DNA from: DATBLE01 sp963719325
Lineage (GTDB): Bacteria > Actinomycetota > Thermoleophilia > Gaiellales > Gaiellaceae
Length of the DNA: 64,000 nt
Reading direction: 5' to 3'
NCBI GenBank assembly: GCA_963719325.1
Contig: CAVRBW010000016.1
Location: 62,001-126,000, forward strand
The notes beneath the pieces were generated by a model. The model saw only the letters and a list, made by a program, of their open reading frames with translations, searched no databases and was not told the DNA's origin. Both the position numbers and the translations under genes were made by a program. Positions within the stretch are counted from its first letter, which is position 1. Each line of letters starts with the position of its first letter. This document shows, piece by piece, positions 1 through 7,058 of the stretch.

Positions 1-393
1 CGTGGTTCCGAGGCTCTTCGCGAGAATGTCGCGAATCCCCGCCAGCTCGAGCACGGCACGGACGCCACCGCCTGCGATCACGCCGGTTCCCTCGCTTGCC
101 GGACGAAGCAGCACGCGTGCGGCGTCCGAGCGGCCGAGGATTTCGTGCGTGATCGTCGTGCCGTGTTTCGGCACGGTGAAAAGGTTCTTCTTTGCGTCGT
201 CGACCGCCTTCGAGATCGCGAGCGGCACCTCGCGCGCCTTGCCGTAGCCGACGCCGACGCGGTCGACTTCGTCGCCGATCACGACGAGCGCTGTGAAAGA
301 GAACCGACGGCCGCCCTTGACCACCTTGGCGACACGGTTGATCTCGACGACGCGTTCCTTGAGCTCTCTTGATTCTGCAATGTCGATAGCCAC
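1..393 (-). CDS. rpsE: 30S ribosomal protein S5, 3' part cut by window edge
   Basis: S5 helps form the mRNA entry channel and contributes to decoding fidelity. The visible 131 codons read as the S5 N-terminus and double-stranded RNA-binding fold, including GGRRFSFTALVVIGD and the VGVGYGKAREVPLAI loop. The frame runs off the left edge. The start is a GTG at 391-393, preceded by AGGAGCTC. It is the last visible gene of the minus-strand spc operon, 57 nt after the rplR stop. That spacer can fold over its ribosome-binding site. Confidence 0.95.
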   Translation of the reverse strand, partial: MAIDIAESRELKERVVEINRVAKVVKGGRRFSFTALVVIGDEVDRVGVGYGKAREVPLAISKAVDDAKKNLFTVPKHGTTITHEILGRSDAARVLLRPASEGTGVIAGGGVRAVLELAGIRDILAKSLGTT

Positions 394-394
394 T

Positions 395-450
395 GAGCTC
401 CTAACGTAATGGGTATTCGGGGGCACAACTACTCATTGCGTCAGGAGGTC
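395..450 (-). promoter_or_regulatory. Intercistronic hairpin pairing the rpsE Shine-Dalgarno
   Basis: Almost the whole rplR-rpsE spacer is one inverted repeat: plus-strand 395-415 pairs with 430-450 over 21 positions with three mismatches and one G-U. In the minus-strand transcript it starts right after the rplR stop and ends one base before the rpsE GTG, so the AGGAG of rpsE lies in the stem. It is homologous to the rplE-rpsN spacer. Regulation through translational coupling is inference. Confidence 0.6.
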
Positions 451-807
451 TCAAAAGCTCAGTCCTCCTTCGCGTGCGCCCTCCGCGAGCGCTTTCACAC
501 GTCCGTGGTAGAGGTAGCCGCCGCGGTCGAAGACGCAGCGTTCGATGTTGGCCTTCTTGGCATTTGCCGCGAGCAGCTTGCCGACTTCCTTCGCCTGGTC
601 GGACTTACCGCCCTTGGTCGACTTCTTCAGCTGTTGCCACCCGGCTGCGGCAAGGGTCTGCCCGCTCCGGTCGTCGATCAGCTGCGCGGCGATCCCGAGG
701 TTCGAACGGAACACGGCAAGGCGCGGCCGCTCGGCCGTGCCGGCGATCTTCCCGCGGATCCGGCGGTGGCGCCGCTCACGGAGCACGCGTGACGTGGCGG
801 TGGTCAT
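451..807 (-). CDS. rplR: 50S ribosomal protein L18
   Basis: L18 binds 5S rRNA and helps place it in the central protuberance. The 118-residue product has the usual basic N-terminus (SRVLRERRHRRIRGKI), the RPRLAVFRSN motif and the C-terminal FDRGGYLYHGRVKALAEGAREGGL signature. Length is typical. Its ATG overlaps the rplF stop by four bases, suggesting translational coupling. Confidence 0.97.
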   Translation of the reverse strand: MTTATSRVLRERRHRRIRGKIAGTAERPRLAVFRSNLGIAAQLIDDRSGQTLAAAGWQQLKKSTKGGKSDQAKEVGKLLAANAKKANIERCVFDRGGYLYHGRVKALAEGAREGGLSF

Positions 808-1337
808 GCCCGCTTACCCACCTTCCGACGGACGTACTCGCCTGCATAGCGGATGCCCTTGCCCTTGTACGGCTCCGGCGGCCGCACCTTGCGGATCTCC
901 GCAGCGACCTGGCCCACCTGCTGCTTGTCGATTCCCTTGACGACGACCTCCGTCGGCGTGGGCACCTCGTACGCGATTCCGGCCGGCGCATCCTTCACGA
1001 CCGAATGGGAAAAGCCGACGTTGAGCTCGAGCGCGGTTCCGCGCAGCGACGCGCGATAGCCGACACCCTGGATCTCCAGGCGCTTCTCGAAGCCCTTGGT
1101 CACACCCTCGACCATGTTCGCGACCAGGGTACGAGTCAGTCCGTGCAGCGCGCGATCCTCGCCGCGGTCGGTTGGACGCGTGACGGTGAGCACTCCTTCG
1201 CCTTGCTCGATCGACATCCGTTGAGGGACGTCGCGCGAAAGCTCGCCAAGCGGCCCGTTGACCATCACTCGGCCGGGCGCGATCGAGACGGACACGCCCG
1301 ACGGGAGCTCGATTGGTGTTTTGCCGATTCGACTCAT
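804..1337 (-). CDS. rplF: 50S ribosomal protein L6
   Basis: L6 sits near the factor-binding site and sarcin-ricin loop of the large subunit. The 177 residues show the expected opening MSRIGKTPIELPSGV and the C-terminal signature RPPEPYKGKGIRYAGE. Length fits the family. It lies between rpsH (4 nt upstream) and rplR (4-base overlap) in the conserved spc order. Confidence 0.98.
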   Translation of the reverse strand: MSRIGKTPIELPSGVSVSIAPGRVMVNGPLGELSRDVPQRMSIEQGEGVLTVTRPTDRGEDRALHGLTRTLVANMVEGVTKGFEKRLEIQGVGYRASLRGTALELNVGFSHSVVKDAPAGIAYEVPTPTEVVVKGIDKQQVGQVAAEIRKVRPPEPYKGKGIRYAGEYVRRKVGKRA

Positions 1338-1341
1338 GCGC

Positions 1342-1737
1342 TCACCAGATGAAGCAGATGACTTCCCCGCCGATGCCGCGCTCGGCAGCGCTCCGGCTCG
1401 TCATCACGCCGCTCGACGTGGACAGGATGGCGGTGCCCATGCCGCCGAGAACGCGCGGCATGCGGTCCTTGCGCGCATAGATGCGGCGGCCCGGCTTCGA
1501 GACCCGCTTCAGGTTCGTGATCACCCGCTCGCGGCCTCGGCCGTACTTCAGCTCGACGACCAGCGACTTGTGGGAGTCGCCGTCTTCGACGCGGTAGCCC
1601 ACGATGTAGCCCTCCTCCTGAAGCAGGCGGGCAATCTCCTCCTTCAGCCGGGAGGTGGGCATCGTCGCGGTTTCCTGGAGCGCCTTGTTGGCGTTGCGGA
1701 TGCGGGTGAGCATGTCGGCGATTGGATCGGTCAGCAC
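1342..1737 (-). CDS. rpsH: 30S ribosomal protein S8
   Basis: S8 binds helix 21 of 16S rRNA; in E. coli it also represses the spc operon by binding its mRNA near rplE. The 131-residue product opens MLTDPIADMLTRIRNAN and ends with the GGEVICFIW signature typical of S8. It follows rpsN by 12 nt. Whether S8 acts on the structured rplE-rpsN spacer upstream is untested. Confidence 0.98.
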   Translation of the reverse strand: MLTDPIADMLTRIRNANKALQETATMPTSRLKEEIARLLQEEGYIVGYRVEDGDSHKSLVVELKYGRGRERVITNLKRVSKPGRRIYARKDRMPRVLGGMGTAILSTSSGVMTSRSAAERGIGGEVICFIW

Positions 1738-1749
1738 TACTTCTTCCTC

Positions 1750-1935
1750 CTACCAGGAGCTCTTCGTCATCCCGGGGATCACGCCTTGATGGGCGAGATC
1801 CCGCAGGCAGATGCGGCAGAGCCCGAACTTCTTGAAGACCGCGCGCGGACGTCCGCACCGGTTGCAGCGCGAGTAGGCACGAACCTTGTAGCGCTGCGGC
1901 CGGGCGGCCTTGGCGATCATCGACTTCTTGGCCAT
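1750..1935 (-). CDS. rpsN: 30S ribosomal protein S14, zinc-binding short form
   Basis: This is the 61-residue zinc-type S14 of the 30S head. Two CxxC pairs (CNRC and CRIC) form the zinc site, and RAVFKKFGLCRICLRDLA matches the family. The open frame extends further upstream, but the ATG at 1933-1935 with TTAGGAGCTCT before it gives the normal length. That ribosome-binding site lies inside the 1937-2097 inverted repeat. The zinc form may be paired with a zinc-free paralogue elsewhere in the genome, which cannot be seen here. Confidence 0.96.
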   Translation of the reverse strand: MAKKSMIAKAARPQRYKVRAYSRCNRCGRPRAVFKKFGLCRICLRDLAHQGVIPGMTKSSW

Positions 1936-1936
1936 A

Positions 1937-2097
1937 GAGCTCCTAACGTGGTGGGTATTCGTTCCCGAGGCGCGCCGGGTGGATGCGCTGCAAGGACGCA
2001 GGGAGACCCGATATGCACATATCGGGTCGACTGAGGACGAAGCAGCGCGCCGCCCGGCGCGCCCCGGGGGCACAAGTGCCCACTGCGTTAGGAGCTC
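1937..2097 (-). promoter_or_regulatory. Nested hairpin filling the rplE-rpsN spacer, pairing the rpsN Shine-Dalgarno
   Basis: The outer arms are a perfect 12-bp inverted repeat, GAGCTCCTAACG at 1937-1948 and its complement at 2086-2097. In the transcript they start right after the rplE stop and end one base before the rpsN ATG, burying its AGGAG. Nested inside are an inverted repeat at 1964-1982/2050-2068 and the conserved element described separately. The flanks resemble the rplR-rpsE spacer, with the inner element as extra material after TATTCG. A regulatory role is inferred from structure only. Confidence 0.6.
1964..2068 (+). repeat. Two-copy structured element, copy 1
   Basis: A 105-bp element is bounded by a 19-bp imperfect inverted repeat (CCCGAGGCGCGCCGGGTGG against 2050-2068). 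Inside, the block AAGGACGCAGGGAG (1992-2005) and the block CGACTGAGGACGAA (2028-2041) flank a perfect 10-bp stem, ACCCGATATG/CATATCGGGT. The same two blocks occur unchanged at 6660-6711 around a different but equally perfect stem. That pattern is typical of a conserved internal loop in a structured RNA or a hairpin mobile element. I cannot name a family. Confidence 0.75.
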
Positions 2098-2679
2098 TCA
2101 CTCTGCTTCCCTCCTGTTGTCGGCGAACGGGAGGCCGAGGCCGCGGAGCAACGCCCGCGCGCTCTCGTCGTCCTTCGCGGACGTGGTGATGGCGACGTCC
2201 AAACCGCGGACGGCGGAGATGTCGTCGTAGTTGATCTCGGGGAAGATGATCTGCTCGCGAATGCCGAGCGAGTAGTTTCCACGCCCGTCGAACGAGCCCG
2301 GGTCGAGCCCGCGGAAGTCGCGGATCCGAGGCAGGGCGATCGAAACGAGCCGGTCGAGGAACTCGTACATGCGGGCGCCGCGGAGCGTCACCCGGGCGCC
2401 GATCGGCATTCCCTCGCGGAGCTTGAACGCCGCGATCGACTTGCGGGCGCGGCGCAGCTGGGCTCGCTGCCCGGCGATCGTCGAGAGCTCGTCCATCGCG
2501 CTGTCCAGCGCCTTCGCCTCGGTCTTTGCCTCGCCCACCCCCATGTTCAGGGTGACCTTCGTCACGCGTGGCACCTGCATCACCGAAGACAGTCCGAGCT
2601 CGTCCTTGAGCCGAGCACGCAGCTCCCGCTCGTAGAGCTCCTTCAGGCGTGGGGTGTAGCCGTTGCCGCGCGCGCTCAC
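2098..2679 (-). CDS. rplE: 50S ribosomal protein L5
   Basis: L5 binds 5S rRNA and contacts tRNA at the central protuberance. The 193 residues include TKVTLNMGVGEAKTEAK, GMPIGARVTLRG, IRDFRGL and GNYSLGIREQIIFPEI, all standard L5 motifs. Length is slightly over the usual 180. The start overlaps the rplX stop by four bases. Downstream is the 162-nt structured spacer before rpsN, unusually long for this operon. Confidence 0.98.
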   Translation of the reverse strand: MSARGNGYTPRLKELYERELRARLKDELGLSSVMQVPRVTKVTLNMGVGEAKTEAKALDSAMDELSTIAGQRAQLRRARKSIAAFKLREGMPIGARVTLRGARMYEFLDRLVSIALPRIRDFRGLDPGSFDGRGNYSLGIREQIIFPEINYDDISAVRGLDVAITTSAKDDESARALLRGLGLPFADNRREAE

Positions 2680-3047
2680 TTGTCGAGCTCCTCTCCACAG
2701 CCCTCGCGCTTGCAGACGCGGATCTTGACGCGTTGACCCTTGATCTCCTTGAAGACGTGACCGACACGGGTCGGCAGGTTGCAGGTCGGGCAGACCACCA
2801 TCACCTTCGAGACCGCCATCGGCGCGGGCTTGTCGATCACGCCGCCCGGCATCATCGTGCTGCCACCCATCCGGTTGGAATCACGCATCGGGCGAGGCTT
2901 GGTGTGACGCTTGACGACGTTCAGGTTCTCGACGATCACGCGCCGCTCGTCCGGGCGCGCCTCGATCACCCGGCCCTGCTTGCCTCGATCCTTCCCCGAG
3001 AGCACCTGCACGAGATCGCCCTTCTTGACCTTCATCGAGAGGGCCAT
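2676..3047 (-). CDS. rplX: 50S ribosomal protein L24
   Basis: L24 starts large-subunit assembly near the exit tunnel. The KOW core reads KKGDLVQVLSGKDRGKQG, followed by the NVVKRHTKPRP segment. At 123 residues it carries an extended C-terminus with CPTC and CKREGC, a potential zinc-binding pair seen in many L24 proteins. It lies 3 nt after rplN. Confidence 0.97.
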   Translation of the reverse strand: MALSMKVKKGDLVQVLSGKDRGKQGRVIEARPDERRVIVENLNVVKRHTKPRPMRDSNRMGGSTMMPGGVIDKPAPMAVSKVMVVCPTCNLPTRVGHVFKEIKGQRVKIRVCKREGCGEELDK

Positions 3048-3050
3048 GAC

Positions 3051-3419
3051 CTACAGAACCTCCGGAGCCAGGCTGACGATCTTCATGAAGTTCTTCTCGC
3101 GCAGCTCGCGCGCGACCGGCCCGAAGATGCGGGTGCCACGCGGGTTCCGCTGGTTGTCGATGATCACGGCCGCGTTCTCGTCGAAGGCGATCTGCGTACC
3201 GTCTTCGCGGCCGTACGCCTTCTTCGTGCGCACGACGACTGCGCGTACGACCTCGCCCTTCTTGATCGCGCCGTGCGGAGTCGCAGTCTTGACGGTGCCG
3301 ACGATGACGTCGCCGACCCGCGCGTAGCGGCGATGTGAACCTCCCATGACGCGGATGCACAGGAGCTCCCGGGCGCCCGTGTTGTCGGCCACGCGCAGAC
3401 GAGTTTCCTGCTGGATCAC
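3051..3419 (-). CDS. rplN: 50S ribosomal protein L14
   Basis: L14 lies at the subunit interface and forms intersubunit bridges. The GTG at 3417-3419, preceded by AAGGAGACC, gives the normal 122-residue protein opening IQQETRLRVADNTGAREL. An upstream ATG in the same frame would add 20 residues not seen in the family. The C-terminus REKNFMKIVSLAPEVL is canonical. Confidence 0.98.
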   Translation of the reverse strand: MIQQETRLRVADNTGARELLCIRVMGGSHRRYARVGDVIVGTVKTATPHGAIKKGEVVRAVVVRTKKAYGREDGTQIAFDENAAVIIDNQRNPRGTRIFGPVARELREKNFMKIVSLAPEVL

Positions 3420-3468
3420 CGACGGTCTCCTTCCGCGCAGGTCGTGCGAGATGTGCGGGAGGCGACCG

Positions 3469-4386
3469 TCATTTAGCAACCTCGAGGATCTCGGCGAGAC
3501 GCCAGCGCTTCGTCTTCGAGAGCGGACGGGTCTCGACGATGCGGACGACGTCGCCGGCCTTCGCCTGGTTCGCCTCGTCGTGGGCGTGGAACTTCTCGGA
3601 GCGGCGAATCACCTTCTTGTACCTCGGGTGCGCCTTCACCGACTCGACGCGGACGACGATCGTCTTGTCCATCGCGGCCGAGACGACGACACCGCGCCGC
3701 TGTTGGCGGCGCCCGCGCTCCGACTCGGTCTTCGGTAGCCGGACGATCGGCTTCCGGCCTGCCGTCGCTTCGCGCTTCGGCTTCACGCGCCGCCGTCGCT
3801 CGGAGCGCGGCAAGCGCTTCTTCTTCGGCTTCGGCCCGCCTTGCGGGGCTGCCGGCGCCTCTTCGGCGGGAGCTTCCACTTCGGCCTGGGCCTCCGGCGC
3901 CGCCTCGCCTGGCTCGGTTTCCGCAACCGCTTCTTCGGCAGAAGCCGGCTCAGGCTCCTCCGCCGATGCCTCCTCTGCGACCGGCTCTTCTGCAACCGGC
4001 TCGTCGGCAGGCGCCTCCTCGACCACGGATTCCTCGGGGGCGGGCGCTTCGGCGGAGGGTGCTTCCTCCGCCGGTGCTTCCTCGAGCGGCTCGGGCTCTT
4101 CGGCTACGGGCTCCTCGACGACGGGCTCCGGCGCGGCTTCGACGGCCTCCGCCTCGACCTCCTCGGCGACCGAGGGGGCTTCTGATGCCTCCGCGGCAAC
4201 GTCCTCGGCCTTCTTGCGGGTGCGCTTCGGCTTCTCCTCGGCGATCGCCTCGGCAGTCTCCGGCGCAGCCGTCTCCGGCTCCGTCTTCTTACGGGAGCGC
4301 TTCGGCTTCTCCTCGGCCACGTTCTCCTCCGAAGCCGTGATCTCGGCCTCAGCCTTCTTGCTTGTCGTCTTCTTCTCGTCAGCCAT
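3469..4386 (-). CDS. rpsQ: 30S ribosomal protein S17 with a very long acidic N-terminal extension
   Basis: The last 75 or so residues are a normal S17 (RRGVVVSAAMDKTIVVRVES ... KFHAHDEAN ... ETRPLSKTKRWRLAEI), an early-binding 16S rRNA protein. The full frame is 305 residues against the usual 80-100. Residues 1-30 and 31-65 carry basic clusters (EEKPKRSRKK and EEKPKRTRKK). Residues 65-185 are almost only Ala, Glu, Pro and Val. Residues 185-230 are again basic. No in-frame stop separates the parts, and no other gene occupies the region. The ATG is 2 nt after the rpmC stop. The extension is predicted to be disordered; its function is unknown. Confidence 0.93.
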   Translation of the reverse strand: MADEKKTTSKKAEAEITASEENVAEEKPKRSRKKTEPETAAPETAEAIAEEKPKRTRKKAEDVAAEASEAPSVAEEVEAEAVEAAPEPVVEEPVAEEPEPLEEAPAEEAPSAEAPAPEESVVEEAPADEPVAEEPVAEEASAEEPEPASAEEAVAETEPGEAAPEAQAEVEAPAEEAPAAPQGGPKPKKKRLPRSERRRRVKPKREATAGRKPIVRLPKTESERGRRQQRRGVVVSAAMDKTIVVRVESVKAHPRYKKVIRRSEKFHAHDEANQAKAGDVVRIVETRPLSKTKRWRLAEILEVAK

Positions 4387-4388
4387 GC

Positions 4389-4595
4389 TCAGGCGGTCCT
4401 CTCCGTCGCGCTCTCGCGCTCGTGCGTGATCGTCAGAATCCGGGCAATCTCCCGTTTGGCCAGGCGCAACCGGGCCGAGTTCTCGAGCGCGCCCGTCGCG
4501 GACTGGAAGCGCAGGTTGAACAGCTCCTGCCGCGTCTCCACGAGGCGGCGCTGCAACTCGGCGTCGGTCAGGTCGCGCAGCTGCCTCGGTCTCAC
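4389..4595 (-). CDS. rpmC: 50S ribosomal protein L29
   Basis: L29 sits at the peptide exit tunnel next to L23 and contributes to docking of nascent-chain factors. The 68-residue two-helix protein shows LRDLTDAELQRRLVETRQEL followed by FNLRFQSATGALENSARLR, the L29 signature. It is 39 nt downstream of rplP and 2 nt upstream of rpsQ. Confidence 0.97.
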   Translation of the reverse strand: MRPRQLRDLTDAELQRRLVETRQELFNLRFQSATGALENSARLRLAKREIARILTITHERESATERTA

Positions 4596-4634
4596 TGTTC
4601 CCTCTCCTGCGGGCGAACGGCGCGCACTCTGCTC

Positions 4635-5057
4635 CTACTCAAAGAGATCAGCCTCCCGCTTGACGATCTTCGTGCGGACCGACAACTTCGTGCCTGCGAG
4701 CCGCAGCGCCTCCCGGGCGAGCGGCTCGGGGACGCCGGCGAGCTCGAACATGACCCGGCCGGGCTTGATGACGACGACCCAATGCTCGGGCGACCCCTTG
4801 CCGGAGCCCATCCGCGTCTCGGCGGGCTTCTGCGTCACGGGCTTGTCGGGGAAGACGTTGATCCAGACCTTGCCGCCGCGCTTGATCTTGCGCGTCATCG
4901 CGATTCGGGCGGCCTCGAGCTGACGGTTCGTCAGCCATCCGGCGTCGAGCGCCTTCAGGCCGTAGTCGCCGAAATGCACCTCGGTCTGTCCCTTCGAGGT
5001 CCCTCGCCGCCGGCCGCGCTGGTACTTGCGGAACTTGGTCTTCTTCGGCAGCAGCAT
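4635..5057 (-). CDS. rplP: 50S ribosomal protein L16
   Basis: L16 organises the A-site region of the peptidyl transferase centre. The 140 residues open MLLPKKTKFRKYQRGR and contain GDYGLKALDAGWLTNRQLEA and VFPDKPVTQKPAETRMGSGK, all typical. Its ATG overlaps the rpsC stop by one base. Confidence 0.98.
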   Translation of the reverse strand: MLLPKKTKFRKYQRGRRRGTSKGQTEVHFGDYGLKALDAGWLTNRQLEAARIAMTRKIKRGGKVWINVFPDKPVTQKPAETRMGSGKGSPEHWVVVIKPGRVMFELAGVPEPLAREALRLAGTKLSVRTKIVKREADLFE

Positions 5058-6091
5058 CAGCCGTCGCTCTTTTCGTCCGGACTCGGCTGCTCGGTCGCAG
5101 CCTCGTCTGTCGCCGGCGCTTCGAGCTCCGAAGCCTCCGCGACTGGCTTGTCGGCAACTGGCTCCGCGGCGACGGGCTCGTCCACCGGCTCACGCCCTTG
5201 GGCCGGGGCCTTGTCCGTGCGGGGCCGCTCCACCGCCTCACGCGGTGCGCCGCCGCCACCCCCACGGCGGCCGCGCGGGCCACCCGGCCCACCCGGGCCG
5301 GAGCCTCGCCGCCGGCGCACGGGCCCGAGCCCTTCGCGGTCGGCAGACCGGCCACGGCCGCTCTCACGCGACGCAGAGAGACCTTCGCTCGCCCCGCCTC
5401 GCCGGCGCGCCTGGTCCTGCTCGCCGAGCCGCGAGTCGCGCTGTGAGAAGCCCTCGTAGCCCTCGGGCATGATCTCGCCCTTGTTGATCCAGACCTTCAC
5501 GCCGATCCGACCGAACGTCGTGCGCGCTTCGCAAAAGCCATAGTCGATGTCCGCACGGATCGTGTGAAGCGGCACACGTCCCTCCGAGTAGCTCTCGACG
5601 CGGCTCATCTCGCCACCGCCGAGGCGCCCCCCGCACTTGATCCTCACGCCGTGCGCGCCGGAGCGCATGGCGGAGGCCAGCGAACGCTTCATGGCACGTC
5701 TGAAGCTCACGCGGTTCTGGAGCTGCTCCGCAATCGACTGGGCGACGAGCTTGGCGTCCAGTTCGGGGCGCTTGATCTCGTTGATGTTGATGTGCACGTT
5801 CTTGTGCGTGAGCGCATGCACGTCGCGGCGGAGCGCGTCCACCTCGACGCCCGACTTCCCGATCACGATGCCGGGTCGCGCGGTATAGATGTCGATGGTG
5901 ATTCGCTGCTTGTCCTTCCGGATCAGGATGTCCGACAGCCCCGCATGACCGAGCTTGCGGTTGATGTGCTCGCGGATCTTGATGTCCTCGAGCAACGCGC
6001 CCTTGAACTCCTTCTTCGACGTGTACCAATTCGACTTCCAGTCGTGGATGACGCCGACGCGAAGCCCGCCTGGATGAACCTTCTGACCCAC
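5057..6091 (-). CDS. rpsC: 30S ribosomal protein S3 with long C-terminal extension
   Basis: S3 forms part of the mRNA entry tunnel helicase site. Residues 1-210 are standard S3: MGQKVHPGGLRVGV, the KH-domain segment RPGIVIGKSGVEVDALR and the end VKVWINKGEIMPEGYEG. The frame then continues to residue 344 with a Gly/Arg-rich part (GPGGPGGPRGRRGGGGG) and an Ala/Glu/Pro-rich acidic end. S3 proteins usually have 210-275 residues. The extension is probably disordered. It overlaps rplV by one base. Confidence 0.96.
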   Translation of the reverse strand: MGQKVHPGGLRVGVIHDWKSNWYTSKKEFKGALLEDIKIREHINRKLGHAGLSDILIRKDKQRITIDIYTARPGIVIGKSGVEVDALRRDVHALTHKNVHININEIKRPELDAKLVAQSIAEQLQNRVSFRRAMKRSLASAMRSGAHGVRIKCGGRLGGGEMSRVESYSEGRVPLHTIRADIDYGFCEARTTFGRIGVKVWINKGEIMPEGYEGFSQRDSRLGEQDQARRRGGASEGLSASRESGRGRSADREGLGPVRRRRGSGPGGPGGPRGRRGGGGGAPREAVERPRTDKAPAQGREPVDEPVAAEPVADKPVAEASELEAPATDEAATEQPSPDEKSDG

Positions 6092-6603
6092 TAGCTCTCC
6101 TCGCTTTCGATCTTTCTCCTGCGCGACGACCTCGGCTTCGCCGGTGCCTTCGGCGCCTCGGCCTCCGCCTGCGGCTCGGCCTGAGGCGTCGGCTTCGGCT
6201 CCCTCTCAGGAGCCGGCCGTCGCTGCGGCCTCGCCGGCGCAGTCAGCTCGGCCTGCGCAAGCGTGACGGTGATGTGACAGCTTCGTTTCTTGATTCGAGC
6301 GACCCGGCCGCGAGCACGAGCCCGGAAACGCTTGAGCGTCGGCCCCTCGTCGACCGTGACCGATGCGACGAAAAGATCGTCGCCCTGCCAGAGGAGGTCC
6401 GGCCGTGACTCCGCGTTCGCGACCGCCGACGCGAGCACCTTCTCGAGGTCCCGGGCGGCGGCGCGGGTGGTGAACGCGAGGACCGCCCGGGCCTCGGGCA
6501 CGCTGCGCCCGCGGATGTGCTCCGCAACCAGGCGCGCCTTTCGCGCGGACGTCCGCACCCATTTCGCCTGGGCGCGCACCGACTGGGTCGCCGTCGCCGC
6601 CAT
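6091..6603 (-). CDS. rplV: 50S ribosomal protein L22 with acidic/proline tail
   Basis: L22 lines the nascent peptide tunnel. Residues 1-115 are a normal L22 (KWVRTSARKARLVAEHIRG, and RARGRVARIKKRSCHITV near the tip). Residues 116-170 are an added Pro/Ala/Glu tail ending in a basic cluster. The ATG at 6601-6603 preceded by GGAAGGGG is chosen over an upstream in-frame start that would translate the structured spacer. That Shine-Dalgarno pairs with sequence just after the rpsS stop. Confidence 0.95.
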   Translation of the reverse strand: MAATATQSVRAQAKWVRTSARKARLVAEHIRGRSVPEARAVLAFTTRAAARDLEKVLASAVANAESRPDLLWQGDDLFVASVTVDEGPTLKRFRARARGRVARIKKRSCHITVTLAQAELTAPARPQRRPAPEREPKPTPQAEPQAEAEAPKAPAKPRSSRRRKIESEES

Positions 6604-6767
6604 CAGTGCCCCTTCCAGTGACGCTTCTGAGCTTCTGGGTTGCGAGCACCAAGCGATGCAAGGACGCAGGGAGCGCCCATATGCAGGCATATGGGCGCGA
6701 CTGAGGACGAAGCAGCGCGCTGCGTGATCGCAGGCCAGAAGCCGGAGGGAGTTGCTGGACGGGGCAC
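6604..6767 (-). promoter_or_regulatory. Nested hairpin filling the rpsS-rplV spacer, with structured element copy 2
   Basis: The outer arms 6606-6618 and 6755-6767 match at 12 of 13 positions. In the transcript they start right after the rpsS stop and cover the rplV Shine-Dalgarno. The next arms, 6631-6645 and 6728-6742, match at 13 of 15. Inside is copy 2 of the structured element: AAGGACGCAGGGAG at 6660-6673, stem CGCCCATATGC/GCATATGGGCG (6674-6684 and 6687-6697), then CGACTGAGGACGAA at 6698-6711. The stem differs from copy 1 but is perfectly paired, while the loop blocks are identical. The biological role is not known to me. Confidence 0.65.
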
Positions 6768-7052
6768 CTAGCTCCTCTTCACCTGCGTCTGGCGGTCACC
6801 CGCATGCCCGCGGAACAATCGCGTGGGGGCGAACTCGCCGAGCTTGTGGCCCACCATCTGCTCGGAGATGAAGACGGGTACGTGCTTTCGGCCATCGTGG
6901 ACCGCGATCGTGTGCCCGACCATCTCGGGAAAGATCGTCGACGCACGCGACCAGGTGCGGATCATCCGCTTGTTCCCGGAGGTGTTCATCTCCTCGACGC
7001 GCTTCATCAAGCGGTCTTCGACGAAGGGTCCCTTTTTTGACGATCTGCTCAC
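6768..7052 (-). CDS. rpsS: 30S ribosomal protein S19
   Basis: S19 is in the 30S head and contacts S13 and the A-site tRNA path. The 94-residue product has MSRSSKKGPFVEDRLMKRV, then GHTIAVHDGRKHVPVFI and the end HKLGEFAPTRLFRGH, all diagnostic. It starts 6 nt after rplB. Confidence 0.98.
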   Translation of the reverse strand: MSRSSKKGPFVEDRLMKRVEEMNTSGNKRMIRTWSRASTIFPEMVGHTIAVHDGRKHVPVFISEQMVGHKLGEFAPTRLFRGHAGDRQTQVKRS

Positions 7053-7058
7053 GTGCGT

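Noticed and set aside
1992..2041. Resemblance of CTGAGGACGAA to the hammerhead ribozyme core
   Set aside because: CUGANGA and GAA-like parts are adjacent without the required stem II, and no cleavage-site stem arrangement could be found. The two blocks fit a symmetric internal loop better.
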